The notes: generated by a model not told the origin, from the sequence alone. A DNA stretch of 17,738 nt from Asaia bogorensis (GCA_945886995.1 CAMCZJ010000036.1:1-17738); one strand, 5' to 3'. Positions 6,399 through 14,326 are shown, counted from the stretch's first letter. Program-made: numbers and translations.

Positions 6399-7991
6399 AT
6401 GGCGATTTCCGTTCAGGTCTGTGGTGCGGCGCGCACGGTTACTGGCTATTGTCTTTTGTTTGAAACAGATCGCGCCCGGTTTCTGGTGGATTGCGGCATA
6501 TTCCAGGGACCGAAGACGCTCAAATCCCTGAACTGGGAAGAGTTTCCCTTCAACTCACGCGAAATTGATGCAGTATTGCTGACGCATGCGCATATTGACC
6601 ATTCCGGCCTACTACCCAAGCTCCGGGCTGCGGGTTTTCGCGGTGTGATCCACGCCACGGCGCCAACGGCGGATCTTTGCGCGGTGATGCTGCCCGATTC
6701 AGGCCATGTGCAGGAAATGGAAGTCGCGCAGCTCAATCGCCGCAGTCGCCATCGGGGCCGCGCGCCGGTGCGGCCCATCTATACCGCGGGAGATGGCGCG
6801 GCGACGATTGCGGCCTTTCGCGCGGTCGATTTTGATCGCTGGATTGAACCGTTGCCGGGGGTGCGGGCGCGCTGGTGGAATGCGGGGCATATGCTGGGTT
6901 CGGCTTCCATCGAAATCGAATTCACCGATGGTGAGGATGCGCCCTTGCGCGTGTTGGTCTCGGGCGATTTGGGGCCGGATTGTTCGGTGTTCCACCATGA
7001 ATCCGAAGCGCCGGACGCCCTGGATCATGTGTTCCTGGAAAGCACCTATGGCGATGAGGATAAGCCTTGTGTGGACCATGTGGCGCGACGGGAGAAGCTT
7101 GCCGCCATTGTGAACCAAGCGGCGAAGCCGGATGGTGTGTTGCTGATTCCAGCCTTTGCGGTGGAACGCACGCAGGAAATTTGTTGGGACTTGGTAACGC
7201 TGATGCAATCTGGCGCTATTCCCGAAGCGCCTATTTTCATGGATAGCCCATTAGCGATCCGCGCGACGGATGTGTTTCTGGAGCATGCGAAGGCGCTTGA
7301 AAATGGCGCATCCATCAGCCACGCCCTGCGTTCGCCTTTGATCCGCCCGACTGAAAGCGGCGAAGCCAGCCGCCGCATCGCAGAAACTGAGGGCTTTCAC
7401 ATGATCATCGCCGGCTCCGGCATGTGCGATGCGGGGCGCATCCGGCATCACTTGAAGCGCTGGCTCTGGCACCCGGCGGCGACTGTGATGCTCACGGGCT
7501 ATCAAGCGCAAGGCACGCTTGGGCGGTTCTTACAGGAAGGCAAGCCAGAGGTGCGTATTCAGGGCGAGAGCATTCGCGTGGCAGCAAAGATCGTGGAGAT
7601 TCATGATTTTTCCGGCCATGCCGATGCAACCGAATTGGCACGCTGGTTGGCCGCACGCGGGCGCTTGCCGGGTGGCGTGTTTCTGGTGCATGGCGAGATT
7701 GAAGCGATGGACGCGCTCGCGCAACGGCTGAAGGACAGCAAGGTCGCGGCCTCAGACCAGGTGTTCATGCCCGTCTTGGATGAGCGTTGGTCGCTGCCCA
7801 AAGGCGCGCGCCCCAAGCGGCTGGAAAGCAAGGGCCGGCGCGTTGATCCGGCGCGCAGCGGCACGCCGGATTGGCATAATCAACGCGCGGCGCTGATGCT
7901 CGCGATTGAAAGTGCAACCGAGGGTGCCAGGGATGATGCCGCGCGCGAAGCCTTGCTGCATAGGCTGCGCGCTGCACTGGAGGCGGGCTGA
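6399..7991 (+). CDS. Beta-CASP metallo-beta-lactamase RNA-processing exonuclease (YSH1/COG1236 type)
   Basis: A 530-residue soluble protein. The metallo-beta-lactamase core has HAHIDH (63-68), NAGHMLGS with His164, and SGDLGP with Asp190, the residues that bind two zinc ions. The inserted beta-CASP domain runs about 225-375 and includes AHAKALENG-like helix residues and the GSGMCDAGRIRHHLKRWL loop. The C-terminal RMMBL part has FSGHAD (His407) and FLVHGE (His431). This set of motifs is that of CPSF73/RNase J-related ribonucleases acting on RNA 3' or 5' ends. Bacterial COG1236 members are poorly studied, and some sit beside stress proteins. The start ATG has AGGGG at 6388-6392. It is divergent from the FNR-type regulator with 96 bases between the two start codons and may be controlled by it. 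About 80 residues after the RMMBL motifs are a basic, less conserved tail. Confidence 0.9.
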   Translation: MAISVQVCGAARTVTGYCLLFETDRARFLVDCGIFQGPKTLKSLNWEEFPFNSREIDAVLLTHAHIDHSGLLPKLRAAGFRGVIHATAPTADLCAVMLPDSGHVQEMEVAQLNRRSRHRGRAPVRPIYTAGDGAATIAAFRAVDFDRWIEPLPGVRARWWNAGHMLGSASIEIEFTDGEDAPLRVLVSGDLGPDCSVFHHESEAPDALDHVFLESTYGDEDKPCVDHVARREKLAAIVNQAAKPDGVLLIPAFAVERTQEICWDLVTLMQSGAIPEAPIFMDSPLAIRATDVFLEHAKALENGASISHALRSPLIRPTESGEASRRIAETEGFHMIIAGSGMCDAGRIRHHLKRWLWHPAATVMLTGYQAQGTLGRFLQEGKPEVRIQGESIRVAAKIVEIHDFSGHADATELARWLAARGRLPGGVFLVHGEIEAMDALAQRLKDSKVAASDQVFMPVLDERWSLPKGARPKRLESKGRRVDPARSGTPDWHNQRAALMLAIESATEGARDDAAREALLHRLRAALEAG

Positions 7992-8004
7992 AAATCCAGC
8001 GCGG

Positions 8005-9312
8005 TCACCCCGCCGCCAGCCCACGCCGCCAGCGTTGCAGCAGAAACAGAATGAGCGCGAATTGCACCAGATTAAAGCCAATACCGGCCCACCAGGCAGC
8101 CGCGTAGAAGCCCAGCCAATCATGAATATACCCCGCAAGCCATGCGCCCGCCGCCATGCCGGAAAGGCTCAAGAACAATAATGTGGGTACACGCCAATGC
8201 GCCTCGGAAGCTGGGAATAGCGCGCGCAGCGTCAGTACATAGGCGGGAATGATGCCGCTGAAGCCAAGCCCGTAAGCGGCGGCCACGAAGAACAACCCAG
8301 CCTCATCCTGCGTTGCCAGAAAGCCGAGCATGCCAAGGATTTGCGCGAGTGATCCGAATACAATCGTCCATAGCCCGCCGATTTTATCCGATAGCCAACC
8401 CCAGAATTGCCGCGCCATGAAAGCCGCGAAGGTCAGCACCGAAAGCATGAGCGCACCGCGCGACGCGGAAATACCAAGATCGCCACAGAACGCAACAAGA
8501 TGGGACGCTGGCATGGCCATGGGGATGCAGCAGAGGAAGGAACAGAAAGCCAATAGAAAGAAAGCCAGATTGCCGTTCATGCCAAGCACGCGCGCGCCTG
8601 GCTGCATTTTCTCGGCAAAATTGCCGGTGGTGGGTTGCGCCGGCGGTGGGCGCAGCACCAGCGCCGCCAAAGGCACCGCAATGGCGGCCACCAAAATCCC
8701 ATAGCCAAACATCGTCCGCTGCCAGCCAAAATTGGCGATGGCGCGTTCAAATATCGGCGGCCACAAAAACCCGGCGACATACTGGCCGGAAGCCACAAGC
8801 GCGAGTGCTGTGCCGCGGCGCCGGTCGAACCACAAGGACACATAAGCAAGCATCGGCGGGAACAGCGCGCCATTGCCAAATAGCCCAACGCCAAGCCCAA
8901 GCCCCACCAGCAAGGACCAGCTTTCCCCGAAGGACGCCAGCATCAACCCAAGCGCCACGGAGATGCCGCCGATCATCGCGACCAGCCTTTGGCCGAAGCG
9001 CGCCACCATCACGCCGCAGACCATGCCGCCAATGGCGGTGCCGAAATAGGCGAGTGAATTGGCAAGCGATGGCAGGGAACGCCCGCTGCCAAAATCCTCG
9101 GCAATCTGCACCAGGCCGACCACCACGGTGATGGGCCCGCCGGCCGCGAGGGAGAGCATGGTCACTGCCGTCATGGCGACAATCCAGGAATAGCGCGTCT
9201 CGATACTGCCTTGATCCGGTCCGGCCACGCGCTGTTTCCCCAATGCTTCTGCGGCTACACTCCCTGAGGCTGCGCCGCGCCGCAACCCCGCCATTGCGGT
9301 GGCCCTGGCCAT
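8005..9312 (-). CDS. Major facilitator superfamily transporter
   Basis: A 435-residue integral inner-membrane protein with about 12 hydrophobic segments, beginning at RYSWIVAMTAVTMLSLAAGG. Between TM2 and TM3 is the loop ARFGQR, an MFS motif-A equivalent; LSDKIGGLW is the matching loop of the second half. A cytoplasmic stretch (RPPPAQPTTGNFAEKMQPGA) joins the halves. The pattern resembles monocarboxylate/oxalate-formate-like porters, but the substrate cannot be read. The start is uncertain. ATG 9312 has GGAAG ten bases upstream; GTG 9228 has GGGGAA and would remove a 28-residue low-complexity leader and open a real divergent promoter space. The gene ends 13 bases from the converging nuclease gene. 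Confidence 0.88.
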   Translation of the reverse strand: MARATAMAGLRRGAASGSVAAEALGKQRVAGPDQGSIETRYSWIVAMTAVTMLSLAAGGPITVVVGLVQIAEDFGSGRSLPSLANSLAYFGTAIGGMVCGVMVARFGQRLVAMIGGISVALGLMLASFGESWSLLVGLGLGVGLFGNGALFPPMLAYVSLWFDRRRGTALALVASGQYVAGFLWPPIFERAIANFGWQRTMFGYGILVAAIAVPLAALVLRPPPAQPTTGNFAEKMQPGARVLGMNGNLAFFLLAFCSFLCCIPMAMPASHLVAFCGDLGISASRGALMLSVLTFAAFMARQFWGWLSDKIGGLWTIVFGSLAQILGMLGFLATQDEAGLFFVAAAYGLGFSGIIPAYVLTLRALFPASEAHWRVPTLLFLSLSGMAAGAWLAGYIHDWLGFYAAAWWAGIGFNLVQFALILFLLQRWRRGLAAG

Positions 9313-9330
9313 TATGCTGAACTTCCTGGG

Positions 9331-9337
9331 AAGGAGG
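9331..9337 (+). promoter_or_regulatory. Ribosome binding site AAGGAGG of a short ORF
   Basis: AAGGAGG is followed by five bases and ATG 9343. It is among the best ribosome binding sites in the window and supports translation of the 52-codon ORF, which would otherwise be ignored for its length. Confidence 0.6.
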
Positions 9338-9342
9338 CTGCC

Positions 9343-9501
9343 ATGCTGATGATGCTTGCCCTGCTGGCGCTTGGTCCCTGCCTTGATGCGCCTGCCACCG
9401 CCCCGCCGCAGCAAAGCGAAAACCCCGCGCCGCCGCGCCCGGACCAACCCTTTCCGCGCCCACCGCAAAGTTGCACCCCGCCGGCGCCACCCACAAGCTG
9501 A
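9343..9501 (+). CDS. Short proline-rich peptide with hydrophobic N-terminus, coupled to the sirtuin gene
   Basis: A 52-residue ORF starting MLMMLALLALGPCLDAPATA, followed by a proline-rich tail with two further features: Gln/Pro repeats and a second Cys (SCTPPAPP). The first 12 or so residues are hydrophobic and could be a signal peptide or membrane anchor. LGPC is not a proper lipobox. Evidence for reality is the AAGGAGG site five bases before the ATG and the TGATG junction, in which its stop overlaps the sirtuin start by one base. No family is recognised and no function is proposed; it could act mainly as a leader that couples translation into the sirtuin gene. The divergent MFS gene starts only 30 bases upstream. 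Confidence 0.6.
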   Translation: MLMMLALLALGPCLDAPATAPPQQSENPAPPRPDQPFPRPPQSCTPPAPPTS

Positions 9502-10208
9502 TGGCGCTGCCCATTGTTATCCTGACTGGCGCGGGAATTTCCCGCGAATCCGGCTTGGCCACTTTTCGCGATGCCGATGGCATCTGGGCGCGCCACAGGA
9601 TTGAAGATGTGGCAACGCCCCAAGCCTTCGCGCGCAATCCGGATCTGGTGCAGGGTTTTTACAATGCGCGCCGCGCGCAGCTGCGTGATCCCGCCATTCA
9701 GCCAAACGCAGCACATCTTGCCCTGGCGCGGCTGGAAGCCGCCTGGCCCGCGCCGGTGACTCTGGTAACGCAGAACATAGATGGCCTGCATCGGCGCGCG
9801 GGATCGCGCAATGTCATTGCCATGCATGGCGAATTGCTGAAGGCGCGCTGCCTTGCTTGTGGCGGCGTCAGCGAATGGGCGCAGGATATCACAGCGCATG
9901 CTGCCTGCCCGGCTTGTGGCGCAGCGGGGCGGCTCCGCCCGCATGTTGTCTGGTTCGGCGAAATCCCGTTGGAGATGGAAAAAATCGAAGCCGCGTTGGA
10001 TGATTGCGGCATGTTTGTTGCCATCGGCACCTCGGGCCAGGTCTATCCTGCTGCGGGCTTTGTGCGGGCGGTGCGCGCGCGGGCGCGCTGCGTGGAATTG
10101 AACCTGGAAGAAACCGAAGGGACAGCGCTGTTTCATGAAGCGCATCACGGCCCAGCGACCGAAATTGTGCCGGAATTTGTGGCGCGTTTGCTTGCCTCAT
10201 GCGGCTGA
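9501..10208 (+). CDS. cobB: NAD-dependent protein deacylase, CobB-type sirtuin
   Basis: A 235-residue class III (SIRT5-like) sirtuin. The NAD site shows GAGISRESGLATFRD (10-24) and TQNIDGLH (90-97). The catalytic His109 is in MHGEL. Two zinc pairs are CLAC (117, 120) and CPAC (136, 139), followed by RPHVVWFGE. FYNARR gives Tyr54 and Arg57, the Tyr-x-x-Arg pair that lets CobB/SIRT5 also remove succinyl or malonyl groups. It consumes NAD+ and releases nicotinamide plus O-acyl-ADP-ribose in the cytoplasm. The start is ATG 9501, overlapping the stop of the short ORF; an upstream in-frame TTG at 9471 has no ribosome binding site. The serine protease gene overlaps its last ten bases. Acetyl-CoA synthetase, the classic CobB substrate, is encoded on the opposite strand at 11767-13698. 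Confidence 0.95.
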   Translation: MALPIVILTGAGISRESGLATFRDADGIWARHRIEDVATPQAFARNPDLVQGFYNARRAQLRDPAIQPNAAHLALARLEAAWPAPVTLVTQNIDGLHRRAGSRNVIAMHGELLKARCLACGGVSEWAQDITAHAACPACGAAGRLRPHVVWFGEIPLEMEKIEAALDDCGMFVAIGTSGQVYPAAGFVRAVRARARCVELNLEETEGTALFHEAHHGPATEIVPEFVARLLASCG

Positions 10209-10888
10209 TTCTGGCGGTGGTGCTGTGTTTGGCCTCGCCCGCTTTGGCGCAGGTCGCGGGGTTGAACCCTGGGCCTGATCCGCGCCTGCCCGTGCCGGTG
10301 GCCCATCCGCCCTGGCATGCTGTGGCCTCAATTGAAGCGGAAGGGGCCGGGCTTTGCACGGGTGCCATGGTGGCGCCCGCCTTGGTGCTGACCGCGGCGC
10401 ATTGCCTGAAGGATGCGGCGGGCACGGCATTGCTGCCGCCCGCGCGGCTTCGCGTTTCAGTCGGTGGCGCAGAGGCGCGCGGCGTCGCGCTGCGTATCGG
10501 CGCGGGCTTTGACCCAGCGCGGGAAGCACCCTGGGCTTCGGATTGGGCGCTGGTTTCGCTGGATGCGCCTATTGGTGCGGGCCGCGTGCTGCCCCTTCTG
10601 CGCGAAACACCGCCGGCAGGTAGTATCCTCGCCCTGCCTGGCTTTCAGCGCGATGACCCCGGCACGCTGCTGGTGGACCCAGCCTGCCGCTATTTGGGCC
10701 TGCGCCGGATTGAGCAAGAGGGCGTGATGCTTGCGCATGATTGCGCCGGCACCACGGGATCTTCCGGCGGGCCGTTATTGCTGCGCGGTGCTGATGGCCG
10801 CTTCGCGATTATTGGTGTGCAGAGCAAGGGTATTCTGGGCCGCGCTGGTGGGCTTGCGGTGCCGGCGCTGGTTATTCCATCCCCCTAA
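10199..10888 (+). CDS. Secreted trypsin-like (S1) serine protease
   Basis: A 229-residue protein with a clear signal peptide, MRLILAVVLCLASPALAQ (cleavage after about 18), so it is exported to the periplasm or outside. The catalytic triad is complete: LTAAHC (His68), SDWALV (Asp115) and GTTGSSGGP (Ser189). Cysteines 53/69 and 163/182 are placed for the usual disulfides. At about 210 mature residues it is a minimal protease domain with no PDZ or anchor. The gene overlaps the end of the sirtuin gene by ten bases in another frame and lacks a strong ribosome binding site of its own, so coupling is likely. An exported protease in an operon with a cytoplasmic deacylase has no obvious functional logic. 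Its stop overlaps the converging SDR stop. Confidence 0.9.
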   Translation: MRLILAVVLCLASPALAQVAGLNPGPDPRLPVPVAHPPWHAVASIEAEGAGLCTGAMVAPALVLTAAHCLKDAAGTALLPPARLRVSVGGAEARGVALRIGAGFDPAREAPWASDWALVSLDAPIGAGRVLPLLRETPPAGSILALPGFQRDDPGTLLVDPACRYLGLRRIEQEGVMLAHDCAGTTGSSGGPLLLRGADGRFAIIGVQSKGILGRAGGLAVPALVIPSP

Positions 10889-11721
10889 CGCAGCGCCCCC
10901 GCCGGCTTAGGCGATGCGCCAGCGGCATTGCCCGCCGAACGCCCGGCATCCACCGGCAGGATGACGCCTGTGATCCAGCGCGCGGCTGGTGAGGCCAGAA
11001 AGCACGCAGCCTCCGCCACATCCCAGGCGCTGCCTTCAAATCTCAGCATGCCCGATTGCGCGCGCTGCTGGCGCAATTCATCCGTCATGCCGCGCGATGC
11101 CACCATGGGCGTATAGACATAGCCGGGGGCCACGGCATTGACGCGGATGTTATCCGCCCCGTGATGCCCGGCCATGGCGCGGGTCATTTGCACAATCGCG
11201 CCCTTAGTGGTGGCGTAAAGCAGGCCCGGATGCCCCGCGCGCAGCCCGGCAACCGACGACAGATTCACAATGGCACCACCGCCCGATTTGCGCATTTCCG
11301 GCACGGCATATTTCGCCATGAGCATGACGGATTTTACATTGACCTGCATGGCGTAATCCCAAGCATCCGGGTCCACGCCTTCGGCATTGCCAGCGGGGCC
11401 ACTGATGCCGACATTATTCACGAGAATATCCACGCGCCCCCAAAGCCTGACGGCTTCCGCCACCGCCGCCGCGCAATCATCGGCTTTTGAGACATCGGCT
11501 TCTGCTACCGCGCAAACACCGCCTTCAGCGGCGATCAGGCGCGCGGTTTCTTCCAAAGCTGCGCGGTCAACATCCAACAGCAGCACCTTGGCGCCACGCA
11601 TGGCCATCAGCACTGCAATGGCGCGACCATTGCCGATATTGGTCGCACCCGCGCCAGGATTACGAGAGCCAGCGCCGGTGACGATGGCGACCTTGCCGGT
11701 GAGGCGCGTATTGTCTTGCAT
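10885..11721 (-). CDS. Short-chain dehydrogenase/reductase (SDR, classical)
   Basis: A 278-residue NAD(P)-dependent oxidoreductase. The dinucleotide-binding turn begins TGAGSRNPGAG near residue 15 and carries a few extra residues (ATNIGNGRA) compared with the usual TGxxxGIG. LLLDVDR with Asp50/Asp52 after beta-2 favours NAD(H). NNVG is at 102-105, the catalytic serine is in NLSSVAG (155/156), and YATTK supplies Tyr169 and Lys173. VAPGYVYTPM and GVILPVDAG complete the fold. The substrate is unknown. ATG 11721 has GGAGG (11729-11733) seven bases upstream. The gene starts 45 bases after the acetyl-CoA synthetase stop on the same strand and may be its downstream operon partner. The last 20 residues (Ala/Gly/Pro) extend past the usual SDR end. 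Confidence 0.93.
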   Translation of the reverse strand: MQDNTRLTGKVAIVTGAGSRNPGAGATNIGNGRAIAVLMAMRGAKVLLLDVDRAALEETARLIAAEGGVCAVAEADVSKADDCAAAVAEAVRLWGRVDILVNNVGISGPAGNAEGVDPDAWDYAMQVNVKSVMLMAKYAVPEMRKSGGGAIVNLSSVAGLRAGHPGLLYATTKGAIVQMTRAMAGHHGADNIRVNAVAPGYVYTPMVASRGMTDELRQQRAQSGMLRFEGSAWDVAEAACFLASPAARWITGVILPVDAGRSAGNAAGASPKPAGALR

Positions 11722-11766
11722 GATGTTTCCTCCGCGCCCCAGTCTGGGCGCTTCTCGGTCCCTGCG

Positions 11767-13698
11767 CTACCGCACCCTATTCGCCACCAGCTCATCTACC
11801 ACAGCCGGATCAGCGAGTGTGCTGGTATCGCCAAGCCCATCCACCTCATTCGCGGCGATCTTGCGGAGGATACGGCGCATGATTTTGCCGGAACGGGTTT
11901 TCGGCAGGCCCGGTGCCCATTGAATGGCATCTGGTGTCGCGATGGGGCCGATTTCCTTCCGCACCCAGGCGACCAATTCCTTGCGCAGCACATCCGTGGG
12001 CTCAACACCCGCCATCAGCGTGACATAGGCATAGATGCCCTGGCCTTTGATGTCGTGCGGCATGCCAACGACTGCCGCTTCCGCAACCGCAGGGTTCGCG
12101 ACCAGCGCGCTTTCAATCTCAGCCGTGCCCATGCGGTGGCCCGCCACGTTGATCACATCATCCACGCGGCCCGTGATCCAGTAATAACCATCCGCATCAC
12201 GCCGCGCGCCATCGCCGGTGAAATACATGCCCTTGAAGGTGGAAAAATAGGTCTGCACGAAGCGTTCATGATCGCCATAAACCGTGCGCATCTGCCCGGG
12301 CCAGCTATCCAGGATAACCAGATTACCCTCGGTCGCGCCGTCCAGCAGCTTGCCTTCCCCATCCACCAAGGCGGGCTTCACACCGGGCAAGGGAAGCGTG
12401 GCGGAGCCTGGCTTTTGCGCCACCGCACCTGGCAAGGGTGAGATCAAAATGCCGCCGGTTTCCGTCTGCCACCAGGTATCCACAATCGGGCAGCGGGAAT
12501 CGCCCACCACGCGGTAATACCAAAGCCAGGCTTCCGGGTTGATCGGCTCACCCACGCTGCCCAGGATACGGAGGCTTGAACGGTCATGCTTTTGCACCGG
12601 CGCTTCGCCATCGCGCATCAGGGCGCGGATCGCGGTGGGTGCGGTGTAGAAGATATTCACCTTGTGCTTCGCCACCACCTGCCAGAAGCGCCCGGAATCG
12701 GGCCAGCTCGGCACGCCTTCAAACATCAGCGTGGTCGCGCCATTCGCGAGCGGGCCATAGACAATATAGCTGTGCCCGGTCACCCAGCCGACATCGGCGG
12801 TGCACCAATAGATTTCGCCCTCGCGGTAATCGAAAACTTTTTCATGCGTGTAAGATGCCCAGACCATATAGCCGCCGGTGGTGTGCAACACACCCTTGGG
12901 CTTGCCCGTGCTGCCTGACGTATAAAGGATAAAAAGCGGGTCTTCCGCGCCCATCGGCTCGGGCTCGCAAGTCTCGGGCTGGCCGGTGGTGATGGCATCC
13001 CACCAATGATCGCGGCCAGACATCATCTCCACATTGCCGCCCGTATTGCGCGCGACAATCACGTTTTGGATGGATGAACAACTCAGCAGTGCCTCATCCG
13101 CATTGACCTTGAGCGGCACGCGCCGCCCGCCGCGCCGGCCCTCATCCGCCGTAATCAGCATGACGCATGCGGAATCCTGAATGCGCGATGCCAGGCTGTC
13201 CGGTGAAAACCCGCCAAAGACGATGGAATGAACAGCGCCGACGCGCGCGCAGGCCAGCATGGCGACCGCAGCTTCGACGATCATCGGCAGATAGATGCAA
13301 ACGCGGTCGCCTTTCTTCACGCCAAGCTTGCGCATGGCATTGGCCAGTTTGCAGACGCGGGCATGCAATTCCCGGTAGGTCACTTTGCAATCGGCAGCCG
13401 GGTCATCGCCTTCCCAAAGGATCGCCACCTGATCGCCACGTGTCGCCAAATGCCGATCAAGGCAGGAGACTGAGGCATTCAGCACCCCATCTTCGAACCA
13501 CTTGATCGAAACATTGCCATTGAAGTCGGTGTTTTTGATTTTCGTCGGAGCCGTCATCCATGAAATGCGGCCCGCTTCAGCACGCCAGAAGGCTTCGGGG
13601 TCCTTCGACGCTGCGTCATACATGGCCATGCGCTGCGCTTCCGTGACACGCGCCTTGGCGACGATTTCCGGTTTCAGCGCGATCAATTCATCAGCCAT
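11767..13698 (-). CDS. acs: Acetyl-CoA synthetase, AMP-forming
   Basis: A 643-residue acyl-adenylate enzyme that converts acetate, ATP and CoA to acetyl-CoA, AMP and PPi. The ATP-binding loop is [20 protein letters not shown]. The acetate pocket/A5 region is [10 protein letters not shown], the hinge is [13 protein letters not shown], and the C-terminal A10 motif is [17 protein letters not shown]. Lys605 of that motif is the counterpart of E. coli Lys609, whose acetylation by GNAT acetyltransferases switches Acs off and whose deacetylation by CobB reactivates it. Full length and highly conserved, so acs is secure. ATG 13698 was chosen for GGGGGAGG about eight bases upstream; a TTG at 13716 is in frame but lies before that site. 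The SDR gene follows after 45 bases. Confidence 0.96.
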   Translation of the reverse strand: MADELIALKPEIVAKARVTEAQRMAMYDAASKDPEAFWRAEAGRISWMTAPTKIKNTDFNGNVSIKWFEDGVLNASVSCLDRHLATRGDQVAILWEGDDPAADCKVTYRELHARVCKLANAMRKLGVKKGDRVCIYLPMIVEAAVAMLACARVGAVHSIVFGGFSPDSLASRIQDSACVMLITADEGRRGGRRVPLKVNADEALLSCSSIQNVIVARNTGGNVEMMSGRDHWWDAITTGQPETCEPEPMGAEDPLFILYTSGSTGKPKGVLHTTGGYMVWASYTHEKVFDYREGEIYWCTADVGWVTGHSYIVYGPLANGATTLMFEGVPSWPDSGRFWQVVAKHKVNIFYTAPTAIRALMRDGEAPVQKHDRSSLRILGSVGEPINPEAWLWYYRVVGDSRCPIVDTWWQTETGGILISPLPGAVAQKPGSATLPLPGVKPALVDGEGKLLDGATEGNLVILDSWPGQMRTVYGDHERFVQTYFSTFKGMYFTGDGARRDADGYYWITGRVDDVINVAGHRMGTAEIESALVANPAVAEAAVVGMPHDIKGQGIYAYVTLMAGVEPTDVLRKELVAWVRKEIGPIATPDAIQWAPGLPKTRSGKIMRRILRKIAANEVDGLGDTSTLADPAVVDELVANRVR

Positions 13699-13736
13699 GC
13701 CTGGATCCTCCCCCAATGGGTCTTGCTATCGGGGGA

Positions 13737-13765
13737 ATTTGCGTCCGGGTTTTGGGACACGTCAA
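13737..13765 (-). promoter_or_regulatory. Candidate promoter of acs
   Basis: On the minus strand TTGACG (13765-13760), a 17-base spacer and GCAAAT (13742-13737) would start transcription near 13730, about 32 bases before the acs ATG. The -35 is good and the -10 is poor (three of six). The leader would contain CCCCC (13735-13731) able to pair with GGGGG (13714-13710) of the ribosome binding region. Confidence 0.3.
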
Positions 13766-13797
13766 TCTTTCGGGCCGTACACGGGGTTGAAAACGAC

Positions 13798-13823
13798 AAA
13801 ACCCGCCCCGATGAGGGGGCGGG
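13798..13823 (-). terminator. Rho-independent terminator of the small exported-protein gene
   Basis: On the minus strand the stem CCCGCCCC / GGGGCGGG (13823-13816 with 13809-13802), loop of six, is followed directly by TTTT-GTCGTTTT. It lies 56 bases after the stop of the gene at 13879-14118 and just upstream of the acs promoter region, insulating acs from read-through. Confidence 0.75.
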
Positions 13824-13834
13824 CCTTGTAGCTG

Positions 13835-13865
13835 GCCGGCGAGCGGTTAGGCGCCGCCCGCCGGC
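13835..13865 (-). other. Second hairpin downstream of the small exported-protein gene
   Basis: GCCGGCG (13835-13841) and CGCCGGC (13859-13865) form a perfect 7-bp GC stem around a 17-base loop, immediately after the stop codon. No T run follows. It may protect the 3' end of the short mRNA or form part of a compound terminator with the hairpin at 13798-13823. Confidence 0.35.
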
Positions 13866-13878
13866 TCTTCCTCCTGCC

Positions 13879-14118
13879 TTAGCGGGTGGCACCGCCTGAG
13901 GGGGCCGCCGGCGCTACCGCGCGGTTCTGGCCGTTCCCCTGATCCCCCCGCACCTGCCCAGTCGTGGCATCAGCGGGTTTGGCCGTTGCCGGCGCCTGAG
14001 CGGCGGGACGGCTGCCCTGGGCGGGGGCGGTGCTGGCCGTCCCCTGGGCGAGTGCCGCGCCTGTCAGCGCGAAAGCAAGGCCGGTGGCGATAAGTGAGGT
14101 CTTCGTCATGTAGCGCAT
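13879..14118 (-). CDS. Small exported Ala/Pro/Gly-rich protein
   Basis: A 79-residue protein. MRYMTKTSLIATGLAFALTG followed by AALAQ is a textbook Sec signal peptide (cleavage about residue 24). The mature part of about 55 residues is low-complexity: Ala, Pro, Gly, Gln and Thr with no Cys and no aromatic residue, so it is probably disordered in the periplasm. ATG 14118 was chosen because AGGAGG (14124-14129) lies five bases upstream; ATG 14109 is the alternative. No family is recognised. A strong terminator follows, so it is a single-gene transcript, divergent from the SUMF1-like gene with 208 bases between the starts. Confidence 0.75.
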   Translation of the reverse strand: MRYMTKTSLIATGLAFALTGAALAQGTASTAPAQGSRPAAQAPATAKPADATTGQVRGDQGNGQNRAVAPAAPSGGATR

Positions 14119-14256
14119 CTTGTCCTCCTATGTTTGAACCGTGCGCCAGGAGATATGACCCTGCCGGCAAGGCGGGCTTACGTCTAAGGCAAGGTATTTT
14201 CAGGACTTTTGCGGCGGCGCCATGGCGGGCATGGCAGGATTGCGGCGGAAAAGGCG

Positions 14257-14296
14257 CGGGGCGCTGCCGCCCCCCAGGCGCCCCGTAGAGTTTTTT
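14257..14296 (+). other. GC-rich hairpin with alternative pairing and T6, in the leader of the SUMF1-like gene
   Basis: CGGGGCGC (14257-14264) pairs with GCGCCCCG (14278-14285), loop 13, then TAGAG and TTTTTT (14291-14296). The left arm GGGGCG can instead pair with the nearer CGCCCC at 14268-14273 (loop CTGC). The two foldings exclude each other, as in attenuators. The five-base gap before the T run makes it an imperfect terminator. It stands 30 bases before the ATG at 14327 with no + strand gene upstream of it to terminate. It may also be a copy of a dispersed GC-rich palindrome. Confidence 0.4.
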
Positions 14297-14326
14297 CCGG
14301 AGGCCGCCTATCCTACGCGAGTCGTG

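Noticed and set aside
8747..9637. 296-codon ORF antisense-overlapping the MFS gene and the short ORF
   Set aside because: It is a shadow frame of the transporter and sirtuin region: Arg/Gly-rich, no domain, no ribosome binding site.
11716..12441. 241-codon plus-strand ORF opposite acs
   Set aside because: It is a His/Arg/Ile-rich reverse shadow of a highly conserved gene, without family or start signal.
13752..13765. TTGGG-ACAC-GTCAA as a further FNR site upstream of acs
   Set aside because: Only seven of ten positions match, and such matches are expected dozens of times by chance in this window; the same bases are better read as a -35 element on the minus strand.
14222..14326. N-terminal extension of the SUMF1-like protein
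   Set aside because: It would translate the GC-rich hairpin and T6 run into a basic, proline-rich leader in front of a perfect signal peptide; ATG 14327 is much more natural.
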